DNA from: Pseudomonas sp. EpS/L25
GTDB lineage: Bacteria > Pseudomonadota > Gammaproteobacteria > Pseudomonadales > Pseudomonadaceae
Assembly (NCBI RefSeq): GCF_001512295.1
Contig: NZ_LNUP01000013.1
Coordinates: 64,735 to 128,734, forward strand
Direction: 5' to 3'
DNA length: 64,000 nt
In this document: positions 8,345 to 24,631 of the stretch, piece by piece
How the letters are laid out: each line of letters starts with the position of its first letter
Numbering within the stretch: the stretch's first letter is position 1
Program-made: the position numbers and the translations under genes
The notes under the pieces: model-generated
The model's input: the letters and a program-made list of their open reading frames with translations, nothing else
Database searches by the model: none
What the model was told of the DNA's origin: nothing

Positions 8345-9250
8345 TCAGGGACGTTCGTCGAGTTCCTTGGTCTGCGGCGGGATCAGGTCTTCGCTCTTCA
8401 GATCCAGCCAGATCAGCACCACGTTGGCGATGTAGATCGACGAGTAGGTACCGGCCAGTACGCCGATGAACAGCGCCAGGGAGAAGCCGAACAGGTTGTC
8501 GCCACCGAAGACCAGCAGCGCCACCACGGCGAGCAGGGTCGAGATCGAGGTCGCCAGGGTCCGCAGCAGGGTCTGGGTGGTCGAGACGTTGATGTTCTCG
8601 ATCAGACTGGCCTTGCGCAGGACCCGGAAGTTCTCCCGGACCCGGTCGAACACCACGATGGTGTCGTTGAGCGAGTAGCCGATGATGGCCAGGACCGCCG
8701 CCAGCACCGTCAGGTCGAAGGTGATCTGGAAGAACGACAGCAGGCCCAGGGTCACCACCACGTCGTGGATCAGCGAAATGATGGCGCCCACGGCGAACTT
8801 CCACTGGAAGCGGAAGGCCACATAGACCAGGACGCTGCCCAGGGCCAGCAGCATGCCCAGACCACCCTGGTCACGCAGTTCCTCGCCTACCTGCGGACCG
8901 ACGAACTCGGTACGGGTCAGGGAGAAGCCATCGGTGCTCGCCTGCTTCAGCGCGGTGGTCACCTTCTGGCCCAGCTGGGGATCGTCGCCGGGCATCCGCA
9001 CCAGCACGTCGGTGGTGGCGCCGAAGCTCTGCACCACGGCCTCTTCGAAGCCGGCACCCTGCAGTTCCTGGCGGATCTTGCCGAGATCGGCGGGCTGCTC
9101 GTAGCGCAGCTCGATCAGGGTACCGCCGGTGAAGTCCAGGCCGAAGTTAAGCCCCTTGTAGAACCAGCTGAACAATGCCAGGACGGTCAGGAGGGCGGTG
9201 ATGGCGAACGCGATGTTGCGTACGCCCATGAAGTTGATGGTCTTTTTCAT
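8345..9250 (-). CDS. secF: Protein translocase subunit SecF
   Basis: A 301-residue RND-superfamily membrane protein. The start MKKTINFMGVRNIAFAI at 9250 follows secD by ten bases. Family blocks are GLNFGLDFTGGTLIELRYEQ near the N-terminus (periplasmic domain entry), AAVLAIIGYSLNDTIVVFDR in transmembrane helix 4, and VSTTQTLLRTLATSISTLLA. About six membrane segments. With SecD and YajC it uses the proton gradient to help release and pull exported proteins across the Sec channel. Part of the conserved queA-tgt-yajC-secD-secF operon. Confidence 0.97.
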   Translation of the reverse strand: MKKTINFMGVRNIAFAITALLTVLALFSWFYKGLNFGLDFTGGTLIELRYEQPADLGKIRQELQGAGFEEAVVQSFGATTDVLVRMPGDDPQLGQKVTTALKQASTDGFSLTRTEFVGPQVGEELRDQGGLGMLLALGSVLVYVAFRFQWKFAVGAIISLIHDVVVTLGLLSFFQITFDLTVLAAVLAIIGYSLNDTIVVFDRVRENFRVLRKASLIENINVSTTQTLLRTLATSISTLLAVVALLVFGGDNLFGFSLALFIGVLAGTYSSIYIANVVLIWLDLKSEDLIPPQTKELDERP

Positions 9251-9260
9251 CGCCGCGTCC

Positions 9261-11129
9261 TCAAATCCACAGCTTCTTGACGTTCCGGCCGCCATAAATC
9301 AGGTTGACCATGGCACGGGTCACGAAGATGGCGGTGAACAGGGAGGTGAAGATACCCAGCGACATGGTCACGGCGAAGCCCTTGACCGGCCCGGTGCCCA
9401 TGGCGAACAGGATGGCGCCCACCAGCAGGGTCGTCAGGTTGGAGTCCAGGATCGCCGTGAAGGCACGGCTGAAGCCTTCATGGATGGCGCGCTGGATCGG
9501 CATGCCGTTGGCGATCTCTTCGCGGATCCGCGAGAAGATCAGCACGTTGGCGTCCACCGCCTGGCCCATGGTCAGGACGATACCGGCGATACCCGGCAGG
9601 GTCAGGGTGGCATGCAGGATGGACATCAAGGCCATCAGCAGCACCATGTTGAAGCCCAGGGCGATGGTCGCCAGCAGCCCGAAGAAGCGGTAGATGGCGA
9701 TCAGGAACAGCGAGACGAAGAGCATGCCCCACAGGGAGGCATCGATACCCTTCTCGATGTTGTCGGCGCCCAGGCTCGGGCCGAGGGTACGCTCTTCGGC
9801 GAAGTACATCGGCGCAGCCAGGCCACCGGCGCGCAGCAGCAACGCCAGTTCCGAGGCTTCGCCCGAACCGTTCAGGCCGGTGATGCGGAAGCTGTTGCCC
9901 AGGGCCGACTGGATGGTCGCCAGGCTGATGATGCGCCGCTCTTCCTCGAAGCCGGGCACCGCCACTTCCTTCTGCACGCCGTCCACGGTCTGGGTGGTAT
10001 AGCGGGTGACCGGACGCTGCTCGATGAACACCACGGCCATGCTGCGGCCGACGTTGCTGCGGGTAGCGCGATTGATCAGATCGCCACCGTGGCCATCCAG
10101 GCGGATGTTGACCTGGGGCCGACCGTTCTCGTCGAAACTCGCCGAGGCGTCGGTGACCTGGTCACCGGTGATGATGACGTTACGCTCCAGCGGCACCGCC
10201 GGACGACCCGGCTCGCGGAACTCGAAGCTCTCGGTGGACGCGCGTGGGGTATCGGCGGTGGCAGCCAGGCGGAATTCCAGGTTGGCGGTCTTGCCGAGGA
10301 TGCGCTTGGCTTCGGCGGTGTCCTGCACACCCGGCAGCTCGACCACGATGCGGTCGGCGCCCTGGCGCTGCACCAGCGGCTCGGCCACGCCCAGCTCGTT
10401 GACCCGGTTGCGCACCGTGGTCAGGTTCTGGGTGACGGCGTAGTTGCGGATCTCGCGCAGCTTGGCCTCGGTCAGCTGCAGACGCAGCACCTGCAGGTCG
10501 CCACGGGTGTCGGTGGTCAGGTCGAAATCGGTGTAGTTCTTGCGGATCAGGCTCTGCGCCTGCTGCAGGTCGGCGGCGTCGGTGAAGCCGAGCTGCAGGG
10601 CACCGTTCTGGTCGGGCATGCTGCGATAGCGCACCTTCTCCCGGCGCAGCAGGGTCTTGACCTCGTTGTCATAGACCCTCAACCGTGCATCCACGGCCTT
10701 GTCCATGTCCACGGCCAGCAGGAAGTGCACCCCGCCGGAAAGGTCCAGGCCGAGCTTCATCGGGCTGGCGCCCAGCTTGCGCAGCCATTGCGGCGTGGTG
10801 GGCGCGAGGTTAAGCGCCACCACGAAGTCGTCGCCGAGGGTACGGCGGACCACTTCCTGGGCCGGCAACTGGTCGTCGGCACGGGCCAGGCGGATCAATA
10901 GCCGGCTGCCGCTCTCGTTGACGTCGCTGGACTTCACGGCGAGCTGCGCCTGAGCCAGCGCCGCGTTGACCCGCTGTACATCGGCAGGGGTCACCGTGCG
11001 TTCGGTGCTGGAAGCGCTGATCTGCAGGGCCGGATCGTCGGGGTACAGATTGGGAACCGAATAGATGACGCCCACGACCAGTACGGCCAGGATCAGCAGG
11101 TACTTCCAGAGGGGATATTTGTTGAGCAT
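9261..11129 (-). CDS. secD: Protein translocase subunit SecD
   Basis: A 622-residue protein, the usual length for gammaproteobacterial SecD. It begins MLNKYPLWKYLLILAVLVVG (first membrane helix), has a large periplasmic P1 domain, and contains GLDLSGGVHFLLAVDMDKA, the D1 signature. The C-terminal membrane part shows GIVLTMGQAVDANVLIFSRI, with the conserved aspartate involved in proton flow, and EGFSRAFTAILDSNLTTLL. Works with SecF in the inner membrane. Ends ten bases before secF. Confidence 0.97.
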   Translation of the reverse strand: MLNKYPLWKYLLILAVLVVGVIYSVPNLYPDDPALQISASSTERTVTPADVQRVNAALAQAQLAVKSSDVNESGSRLLIRLARADDQLPAQEVVRRTLGDDFVVALNLAPTTPQWLRKLGASPMKLGLDLSGGVHFLLAVDMDKAVDARLRVYDNEVKTLLRREKVRYRSMPDQNGALQLGFTDAADLQQAQSLIRKNYTDFDLTTDTRGDLQVLRLQLTEAKLREIRNYAVTQNLTTVRNRVNELGVAEPLVQRQGADRIVVELPGVQDTAEAKRILGKTANLEFRLAATADTPRASTESFEFREPGRPAVPLERNVIITGDQVTDASASFDENGRPQVNIRLDGHGGDLINRATRSNVGRSMAVVFIEQRPVTRYTTQTVDGVQKEVAVPGFEEERRIISLATIQSALGNSFRITGLNGSGEASELALLLRAGGLAAPMYFAEERTLGPSLGADNIEKGIDASLWGMLFVSLFLIAIYRFFGLLATIALGFNMVLLMALMSILHATLTLPGIAGIVLTMGQAVDANVLIFSRIREEIANGMPIQRAIHEGFSRAFTAILDSNLTTLLVGAILFAMGTGPVKGFAVTMSLGIFTSLFTAIFVTRAMVNLIYGGRNVKKLWI

Positions 11130-11193
11130 GACACCGCCCGAGATAAAGGCGGGGCGCCTTGCGCGCCCCGGTGTTAGCTAGAGTGAGGAAGGC

Positions 11194-11538
11194 TCAGAGG
11201 GCCTTCAGGGTGCCCTTCGGCAGGGTCGCGGCGATGGCGCCCTTCTGGAATTTCAGTTCGACGTTGTCGGACACTTCCAGCACCACGAAATCGTCGGTGA
11301 CCTTGTTGATGCGGCCGGCGATGCCACCGGTGGTCACCACTTCGTCGCCCTTCTGCAGGCCGCCGAGCAGGTTCTTGTGGTCCTTGGTGCGCTTGGCCTG
11401 GGGACGCCAGATCAGGAAATAGAAGATCACCACGAAGCCGATGAGGAAGATGAACTGAATGTATTCACCCCCCGGTGCGGCGTTGGCGGCCGGCGCGGCA
11501 GCTTCCTGGGCCTGGGCCGTGGAAATCAGAAAACTCAT
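11194..11538 (-). CDS. yajC: Preprotein translocase subunit YajC
   Basis: A 114-residue protein with one membrane helix (IQFIFLIGFVVIFYFLIWRP) followed by QAKRTKDHKNLLGGLQKGDE and VVTTGGIAGRINKVTDDFV, the standard YajC cytoplasmic domain. It associates with SecDF in the Sec holotranslocon. The Ala-rich stretch before the helix is common in Pseudomonas YajC. Located between tgt and secD, 64 bases before secD. The preceding 148 bases after tgt hold no gene and no clear terminator. Confidence 0.96.
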   Translation of the reverse strand: MSFLISTAQAQEAAAPAANAAPGGEYIQFIFLIGFVVIFYFLIWRPQAKRTKDHKNLLGGLQKGDEVVTTGGIAGRINKVTDDFVVLEVSDNVELKFQKGAIAATLPKGTLKAL

Positions 11539-11686
11539 TGCACTACTCCTTGCAGAGTTGGATGACGGAAAGAGAAGACATGCCGGCGGTCGCTCGCGAC
11601 CACCTCGACGAGCCTGGTTCCCCGGTTCACGACCGCGGCGGACGGCGGGCTAGCGCCGTCTCGCTGCATCGATCGGACAGGGGCTT

Positions 11687-13859
<2,173 letters not shown>

Positions 13860-13885
13860 GGCAGGTAGATCTCGAAAGGCCGCAC

Positions 13886-13914
13886 AGCTTACCGGAAGCG
13901 GCCTTTTTCACCAA
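13886..13914 (-). promoter_or_regulatory. Candidate sigma-70 promoter of queA operon
   Basis: On the minus strand, TTGGTG and TAAGCT are separated by 17 bases and end 26 bases before the queA ATG. The fit to the consensus is moderate, and it is back to back with the tRNA promoter. Confidence 0.4.
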
Positions 13915-13925
13915 CGCACTTTGGA

Positions 13926-13954
13926 TTGACCGGGCCTCCCCGCGTCCCTATACT
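13926..13954 (+). promoter_or_regulatory. Promoter of tRNA-Leu
   Basis: TTGACC and TATACT separated by exactly 17 bases, with the -10 box ending 11 bases before the mature tRNA 5' end. This is a strong sigma-70 match in the right place for a stable-RNA gene. Confidence 0.8.
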
Positions 13955-13965
13955 CCGCCGCCATT

Positions 13966-14050
13966 GCCCCGGTGGCGGAACCGGTAGACGCGGCGGATTC
14001 AAAATCCGTTTCCGAAAGGAGTGGGAGTTCGAGTCTCCCCCGGGGCACCA
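13966..14050 (+). tRNA. tRNA-Leu (anticodon CAA)
   Basis: An 85-base type II tRNA that starts GCCCCGGTGGCGGAACC and ends with encoded CCGGGGCACCA, the acceptor arms GCCCCGG/CCGGGGC pairing fully. The anticodon loop is TTCAAAA (anticodon CAA at 14000-14002) in a stem GCGGA/TCCGT with one G-T pair. The long variable arm (TTCCGAAAGGAGT region) and the GTTCGAGTC T-loop fit leucine tRNA. It reads UUG codons. No duplicated 3' end was seen nearby, so no integrated element is apparent here. Confidence 0.97.
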
Positions 14051-14085
14051 AGCATCACCCTCCATGATCGTCGTGGAGGTCAAGG

Positions 14086-14110
14086 AACCGCCCTTCGAGG
14101 CGGTTTTTTT
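14086..14110 (+). terminator. Intrinsic terminator after tRNA-Leu
   Basis: Stem AACCGCC/GGCGGTT with a six-base loop (CTTCGA) followed by a run of T to 14110. It lies 35 bases downstream of the tRNA. Confidence 0.88.
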
Positions 14111-14148
14111 GTGCCTGGCGGTCCTCGGCAGCCCTGGCACCCACAGCC

Positions 14149-14478
14149 TCAATCCACGACAAATAACTTAGCGCCGGTAACGGTCGAGGACCGGTGCGCC
14201 TCGGCATTGTCGGCTACCTGGTAGCTCATGCCGGCAGTCAGGGTAAAGGCGCGACCATCATCCAGCTCGGTGTCCAGCCGACCCGCCAAGCAAAGTAGAA
14301 CATGTCCCTTGCTGCACCAGTGATCCGCAAGGTAACCCGCGCTGTACTCGACCATACGAACCCTTGCCGTACCGAAGTGGCAGGTCCGCCATAGGGCTGA
14401 GCCGGTTGCTCCAGGATGGACCGTAGGTTCGACTTTCGACCAGTCGGTGGTTCCGAATGGAATGTCGTTGAGTTGCAT
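14149..14478 (-). CDS. DHCW-motif cupin-fold protein
   Basis: A 109-residue single-domain cupin starting MQLNDIPFGTTDWSKVEPT. The stretch ADHWCSKGHVLLCLAGRLDT carries the D-H-W-C variant of the DHCW motif and the glycine turn of a cupin barrel. The start at 14478 has GAGGT upstream; ten extra residues upstream in frame are not supported. Such small cupins are usually metal-binding and of unknown function; here nothing in the context points to a pathway. Its end converges on the tRNA-Leu terminator. Confidence 0.78.
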   Translation of the reverse strand: MQLNDIPFGTTDWSKVEPTVHPGATGSALWRTCHFGTARVRMVEYSAGYLADHWCSKGHVLLCLAGRLDTELDDGRAFTLTAGMSYQVADNAEAHRSSTVTGAKLFVVD

Positions 14479-14914
14479 GGTGACCTCGACCGGGAGCGAA
14501 AGAGGCATGATACCCAGGCGGTACTAAGGCCAAGAGATACAGATCGAACGGATTCCAGGTACTGGCAGTGGCTGGGTAGCGTCCACTCGTTTTAGTCCGT
14601 ACCGGCACCAGGCAGCGCCCTCTGCCCCAATCTGCACTCGATGTAGTTGCTCGATCCTGAAAACGGACCCACCCAATGTCGGGTGTACCTTCGATCCTCG
14701 GGGAGAAGGAAGCCTGTTAAACCACACTAGCCTCGCCCTGCTGCTAGTCGGCTGTCATAGCGATCGTCAGTCCACTCGGCTGCGAACCTAGCCTTTTGAG
14801 CGGCAAGGACTGCCTACACTGGCAGCCGGCCGGTAACCAGGTGCAGGATAGGTATCAGGAATGGGAAGGCTACCGGTAGGCTTGGGATTCACCATGGCTT
14901 GCCGAGACCGGGAT
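14479..14914. other. Gene-poor interval, possible gene remnant
   Basis: This interval of about 435 bases between the cupin start and the lipoprotein start looks less G+C-rich than its surroundings. A 67-codon minus-strand frame at 14524-14727 has no start-site support and no motif I recognise, and may be a decayed fragment. No strong promoter pair, hairpin or RNA gene is visible; a TACACT at 14815-14820 could be a -10 box for the next gene, but without a good -35. Confidence 0.4.
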
Positions 14915-15427
14915 ATGCGCCGATCCGCCCTTCTACCGCTGTTGCTGCTGCTCGGCCTCTCCGGCTGTGCGGTGCGCCAGCCAGTCTCACCACCGCCCGC
15001 CACGGCGGCCGAATTCGGCCGCTCGTCCAGCTGGCTGCTGCAGGCGCGGCTGCACAGTGCGCTCTATGGCTGCGAATTGCTGGTGCTGAACGGCAACAAC
15101 GCCCGGCTGGCCGGTGAGCAGGAGCGCTTGCCCGGATTCCGGCGGCAGCTGGGCGATTGCCAGGGCGCGGCGGCGACAGCGGCTCGGGAGGCAACGCATC
15201 GGTTACCCAGTGGACAGGATCGTCTGCTGCGCAATGCGCAGAAGACCTATCTGGCGACCTGGCAGGCCTATCTGGCCAGTCTAAACATCGAGCATCCCGC
15301 CGACCTGCAGCGCAAGGAGTCATACCTCAGGGCACGGGCTGCGCTATTAGAGGCGGCGGCCAAGGAGAGCGAGCATCCCGCCAGGACCCGAGAGCCTACC
15401 GAAAAGCAGCTGACAATCGGCAGCTGA
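14915..15427 (+). CDS. Small lipoprotein of unknown function
   Basis: A 170-residue protein starting MRRSALLPLLLLLGLSGCAV: a lipoprotein signal peptide with lipobox LSGC (Cys18). The mature part is helical and rich in Q, R and A (LLQARLHSALYGCELLVLNG, KTYLATWQAYLASLNIEHPA) and ends hydrophilic. No family recognised. An in-frame ATG at 14894 would extend the signal by seven residues and also has an acceptable upstream site, so the start is uncertain. Likely anchored in the envelope. Confidence 0.7.
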   Translation: MRRSALLPLLLLLGLSGCAVRQPVSPPPATAAEFGRSSSWLLQARLHSALYGCELLVLNGNNARLAGEQERLPGFRRQLGDCQGAAATAAREATHRLPSGQDRLLRNAQKTYLATWQAYLASLNIEHPADLQRKESYLRARAALLEAAAKESEHPARTREPTEKQLTIGS

Positions 15428-15484
15428 ATCCTGCGGGCAAAGCGTGCAATAGTAAGGTTTCGCTACGGACGTGAGACATTGCGC

Positions 15485-15802
15485 ATGGAAACGCTTGCCC
15501 CCTGCTCCCAGGTTGCGGTCAATGACCTGGAAACCGCTCAGTCTCCCGCCCGCTTTTCCCCGGACTTCATCGATCGCCTGCTCTCGCGCTGCGAGACGCG
15601 CATGGGCGAGATGGAGGACTTTCCCGACATGAGCCCCGACCTGCGCCTGATCCACATGCAGAATGTCGATCTGCTGGTGCGCACGGTGACGGGTGAGTGC
15701 CGCCACCGAGACCAGATCCGCCGGGTCCAGCGGATCCTGGCCTTCTGCGCGGAGCATGCCAACTGGCTGCAGCCCACGTCAGGGGCCCAGGGTGCCGCCT
15801 AG
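15485..15802 (+). CDS. Small conserved-type protein of unknown function
   Basis: A 105-residue cytoplasmic protein starting METLAPCSQVAVNDLETAQS. The middle, FIDRLLSRCETRMGEMEDFP and LRLIHMQNVDLLVRTVTGEC, looks helical and carries three cysteines. No membrane segment or signal. It lies 58 bases after the lipoprotein and is convergent with lptG. Coding is supported by codon use and by the absence of better frames, but I do not recognise a family. Confidence 0.6.
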   Translation: METLAPCSQVAVNDLETAQSPARFSPDFIDRLLSRCETRMGEMEDFPDMSPDLRLIHMQNVDLLVRTVTGECRHRDQIRRVQRILAFCAEHANWLQPTSGAQGAA

Positions 15803-15898
15803 CGCGCGACATCGACTTGGAGCTCGCCCTACACGAAGGTGAAGAAGGGTGCTCCAGGGACGCGTGCCGTGTATGCCCATTGATCGGCGCCTTCCGCG

Positions 15899-15933
15899 CC
15901 CTGCACGCGCCCGTCTGACGGCCGCGTGCAGGG
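15899..15933. terminator. Long hairpin between convergent genes
   Basis: CCCTGCACGCG and its exact complement (11 bp) are separated by 13 bases that contain a further CCGTC/GACGG complementarity. There is no T run, so termination would need help, but the position between the convergent ends at 15802 and 15947 fits a shared transcription stop. Seventeen bases of the left arm and loop (CTGCACGCGCCCGTCTG) also occur inside the repeat element at 55415-55571. Confidence 0.5.
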
Positions 15934-15946
15934 TGGTCGCGCGCGC

Positions 15947-17004
15947 CTAGCCGGCCCTGCGCAGCAAGAACAGCCCGGCCAGGGCGCAGAGCAGCGCCGG
16001 CGCCAGCACGGCTACCAGCGGCGAGAAGCCGAACACCAGGCTGGAGGGGCCCAGCAGGTCCTGGAAGATGCGCAGGGCGAAACCGATGATCACCCCGGTG
16101 AAGATGCGCTGCCCCAGGGTCACCGAACGCAGCGGGCCGAAGATGAAGGAGATGGCCATCAGCACCAGGGCGGCGGTCACCAGCGGCTGGAAGACCTTCG
16201 ACCAGAAGGCCAGCCAGTAGCTCTTGTTGCTCAAGCCCTGATCGGCCAGGTAGTGGATGTACCACCACAGCCCGGAGATCGACAGCGCATCCGGCTCCAT
16301 GATCACGGTATCGAGCACCTGCGGGGTCAGCTCGACGTTCCAGATCACCGTGGGCTCCTGGCGGACGCTGGTCTGGCGGTCACCGAAGTCGGTGATGCTG
16401 ACGTTCTCCAGCTCCCAGTGATCGCCGTGATAGACGCCGCGCTGGGCGAAGCTGGATTGCAGCAGGTGGCGCTTGTCGTCGAATTCGTAGCGCGTCACGC
16501 CCAGCAGCAGGCCGTTGGGCTGCACGGCGTTGATGTGGATGTATTCGTGTCCCTGGCGGTGCCACAGACCGTGACGAGAGCTCTGCGCCTTGCCGGCCCC
16601 CTGGGCCAGGGCGCGACCGCTCTGGGCCAGGTTTTCCGACCAGGGCGCCACGTACTCGCCGATGAGGATGCCGGCGATGAGCAGCACGAACATCGGCTTC
16701 ATCACCGCCCAGACGATGCGACCGAGGGAAACGCCGGCGGCCCGCATCACGATCAGCTCGCTGCTGCTGGCCAGGGTGCCCAGGCCGATCAGGCAGCCGA
16801 TCAATGCGGCCATCGGCAGCATCTCGTAGGCCCGGCGCGGCGTGGTGAGCAGGACGAACTTGAGCGCCTCGACGACGCCATAGTTGTCATCGAAGTCGCC
16901 GAGCTGGTCGATGAAGGCGAACAGCAGGGCCAGGCCGACGATCACCCCCAGCACCGCGAGGATGCTGACGAAGACGGTCCGCCCTATGTAGCCGTCGAGC
17001 TTGT

Positions 17005-17008
<4 letters not shown>
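15947..17008 (-). CDS. lptG: LPS export ABC transporter permease LptG
   Basis: A 353-residue inner-membrane protein starting MNKLDGYIGRTVFVSILAVL. It has N- and C-terminal membrane helices around a large periplasmic beta-jellyroll region; ALIGCLIGLGTLASSSELIV with MRAAGVSL is the LptF/LptG coupling-helix signature. With LptF and LptB it extracts lipopolysaccharide from the inner membrane and hands it to LptC/LptA. Four-base ATGA overlap with lptF. Usual length for the family. Confidence 0.95.
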
Positions 17009-19789
<2,781 letters not shown>

Positions 19790-19817
19790 GCTCCTGCCCA
19801 AGGCCGCGACGCCCTTA

Positions 19818-20014
19818 GAACCTGTTCACGATCTCGCGAGCTAGAGACAAACAAGGCGCAACGACCATCGGGAGTAACAGCCAACGGCTGGCCCGAAGGG
19901 TGAGCGCTAGCGAATCAAATGCCTGAGGAAGCGGAGTTTACGAGTGGTAAATGAGCATTCCGAAGGCATTTTCAACGCCGTTTGGCCGACGCGCAGCAGA
20001 TCGTGAACAGGTTC
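19818..20014. repeat. MITE-like inverted-repeat element, copy A
   Basis: A 197-bp non-coding element with matching ends GAACCTGTTCACGATCT and its exact complement, flanked on both sides by TTA (19815-19817 and 20015-20017). The interior carries the shared core GAGTGGTAAATGAGCATTCC found in four other elements of this window. It lies between pepA and holC and encodes no protein. Confidence 0.85.
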
Positions 20015-20059
20015 TTACGTCGCGGCCTTGCCGCTTCCCTCCCCTGCCCGTGATAGCCC

Positions 20060-20488
20060 ATGACCCGTGTCGATTTCTACGTCCTGCCTTCCACCGATCC
20101 CGCGGCGCGGCTGGCCTTCGCCTGTCGCCTGGTGGACAAGGCCTGGAAACAGGGCATACCGGTCTATGTGCATTGCGCAGACGCCGAGCAGCGCCAGCGC
20201 CTGGACGAGCAACTGTGGGCCTTCCGCCCGGACAGCTTCGTTCCCCACGATCTGGCGGAGAACGCCAGCGACAGCCCCGTGGTGCTGGGCGTGACCACGC
20301 CCGCCGAGCAGAAAGGCGAGCTGCTGGTCAACCTCAGCCTGGCCCCACCGCCCTGCCACGCGGGTTTCGCCCGGATCGCCGAGGTGGTCGTCGAGGCCCC
20401 CGACGTGCGCCAGGCGATGCGCGAAGGTTTTCGCTTCTACCGCAAGCTTGGCTATGCTCTACAGGACCATCAGCTGTCACGTGTCTGA
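20060..20488 (+). CDS. holC: DNA polymerase III subunit chi
   Basis: A 142-residue HolC: MTRVDFYVLPSTDPAARLAF, then ACRLVDKAWKQGIPVYVHCA, followed by the domain end GFRFYRKLGYALQDHQL. Chi binds SSB and the psi subunit of the clamp loader, linking the replisome to single-stranded DNA. The position between pepA and valS is the usual one. The gene is separated from pepA by the repeat element. Confidence 0.94.
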   Translation: MTRVDFYVLPSTDPAARLAFACRLVDKAWKQGIPVYVHCADAEQRQRLDEQLWAFRPDSFVPHDLAENASDSPVVLGVTTPAEQKGELLVNLSLAPPPCHAGFARIAEVVVEAPDVRQAMREGFRFYRKLGYALQDHQLSRV

Positions 20489-20492
20489 TTTC

Positions 20493-20855
20493 ATGACCAG
20501 CACCAAGCCCCCCGCGCACGTCCTGCAAGACCTCGAAGCCATCCGCCAGGTGCTCGATAAAAGCCGCAACGCGGTCACCCCGAGCAGCGCCGATGGCATT
20601 CCCATCCTTTCCGACGTCATCGCCCCCAGCGCCGAACGCCTCAAGGCCATCCCGCCCCTGCTCGACCAGATCGTGCCGGACGCCATCGAAGACGTGAGCC
20701 CCCAGGAACCGCGGGACGACCTGGCCCGCGTCCGGCTGCGCCAGGAGGCACCGGCCATTCTCAAGGAACTGCTGGACGAAGAGCTGCCGCGCCTGGAGGC
20801 CGAACTTCAGCGCCGACTGGCGCAGCGCCTGGACGATCTGCTGCAGCGTCCCTGA
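20493..20855 (+). CDS. Conserved Pseudomonas protein between holC and valS
   Basis: A 120-residue hydrophilic, leucine- and glutamate-rich protein, [20 protein letters not shown], ending [20 protein letters not shown], probably a helical or coiled-coil C-terminus. No signal or membrane segment. It starts four bases after holC. The ribosome binding site is poor; a GTG at 20481 inside holC (VSDFMTST) is an alternative start. The pepA-holC-this-valS order is common in Pseudomonas; the function is unknown, perhaps related to the clamp loader by association. Confidence 0.75.
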   Translation: MTSTKPPAHVLQDLEAIRQVLDKSRNAVTPSSADGIPILSDVIAPSAERLKAIPPLLDQIVPDAIEDVSPQEPRDDLARVRLRQEAPAILKELLDEELPRLEAELQRRLAQRLDDLLQRP

Positions 20856-20941
20856 CCCGGGGCGCCAAGGCGCCCTGCCGTCGACGGGCGGGAGTCGCTA
20901 TACTCGGAGGCTTTCCTCTTCCAGCGACAAAAGCCCCCTCC

Positions 20942-23773
<2,832 letters not shown>

Positions 23774-23781
23774 TGCCCCTG

Positions 23782-23807
23782 AAGCCCACCCTCGCGGTGG
23801 GCTTTTT
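23782..23807 (+). terminator. Intrinsic terminator after valS
   Basis: Stem AAGCCCACC/GGTGGGCTT with a five-base loop, followed by TTTATT. It sits eight bases past the valS stop and directly before the next gene's ribosome binding site. Confidence 0.88.
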
Positions 23808-23826
23808 ATTACCCAGGACGACTCTC

Positions 23827-24123
23827 ATGGACGTGAGCAAGACCAAGACCAGCTTCTACCGTCGCCTCTATGTGGCCTGGCTGGTAGCCAGCGGCAACGC
23901 TACCAGCGTGCCCGCGCTGATGGCTGCCACCGGCATGCCGCGGCGTACCGCCCAGGATACCCTGCTGGCCCTGGCCGATCTGGATATCGACTGCCAGTTC
24001 GTGCAGGGCGAAGGTGCCCGCAACAATGCCGGTGGCTACGAGATTCGCGATTGGGGCGCGGTGGACCCACGTTGGGTGGAGCGGGAGTTGGAGCGGATCA
24101 AGGCCGTGCTCGGCTATCCCTGA
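23827..24123 (+). CDS. Small winged helix-turn-helix protein
   Basis: A 98-residue protein, MDVSKTKTSFYRRLYVAWLV, with a helix-turn-helix at VPALMAATGMPRRTAQDTLL followed by a wing-like segment ending in NAGGYEIRDWGAVDPRWVER. AGGA precedes the ATG. It reads like a small DNA-binding or nucleoid-linked regulator conserved next to valS in Pseudomonas; target unknown. Independent of valS because a terminator separates them. Confidence 0.75.
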   Translation: MDVSKTKTSFYRRLYVAWLVASGNATSVPALMAATGMPRRTAQDTLLALADLDIDCQFVQGEGARNNAGGYEIRDWGAVDPRWVERELERIKAVLGYP

Positions 24124-24144
24124 ACCCCGCCCACGACCGGACCG

Positions 24145-24459
24145 TTAGAAATCCAGCACCTGCATCACGTCATAGGCCGGCGTCTCGTAGGGATGCGCAG
24201 CTTTGAGCGCCGCCACGGCTTGGCGGGCGACCTGTTCGTCGGCCAGCACCAGCTCCACGCGCCATTCCGCTACCCGTTCGAGACTGCCCTGCTCGCCCAG
24301 GTGCGGCTGGCTGCCCGCCAACGGGCGGAATTGGCCGAGGCCCTGGACCTGCCAGCAGCAGCTGTCGTAAAGACCGATGCGGCCACCGCCTGCGGCGAAG
24401 ATCGCCTGCTTGACGGTTTCCAGGTGGGCGTCGGGGACGTAGAAGCAGAGTTTGAGCAT
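24145..24459 (-). CDS. YqfO/NIF3 insert-domain-like protein
   Basis: A 104-residue protein: MLKLCFYVPDAHLETVKQAI, FAAGGGRIGLYDSCCWQVQG, GQFRPLAGSQPHLGEQGSLE and AAHPYETPAYDVMQVLDF. This is the stand-alone version of the PII/CutA1-like domain inserted in some NIF3 (YqfO) proteins. The ligand is not established; metal binding has been suggested for the fold. Convergent with the HTH gene, with 21 bases between their ends. Confidence 0.8.
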   Translation of the reverse strand: MLKLCFYVPDAHLETVKQAIFAAGGGRIGLYDSCCWQVQGLGQFRPLAGSQPHLGEQGSLERVAEWRVELVLADEQVARQAVAALKAAHPYETPAYDVMQVLDF

Positions 24460-24484
24460 GGGTGGGACTCTCCAGCTGGATGGC

Positions 24485-24517
24485 CCTCACCCCGGCCCTC
24501 TCCCTGAGGGAGAGGGG
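24485..24517. repeat. REP-like palindrome
   Basis: CCCTCACCCCGG followed by a perfect nine-base palindrome arm, CCCTCTCCC-TGA-GGGAGAGGG, a sequence type widely repeated in intergenic regions of Pseudomonas. It lies between the YqfO-like gene start and the purL stop. Confidence 0.65.
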
Positions 24518-24631
24518 GGCAAGAGCACTACGGGGGATGCATGGCGGCCCGCTGCCGGTTTGGTGAAGGCTGGCGTATGATCCAGCCCTTCTCGCCCGAA
24601 GGCTAAGAAGAGCTGGAACGTTGCCGCCCCC

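Noticed and set aside
13966-14050. tRNA-Leu as an integration site
   Set aside because: No integrase and no second copy of the tRNA 3' end were found nearby; flanking genes look chromosomal.
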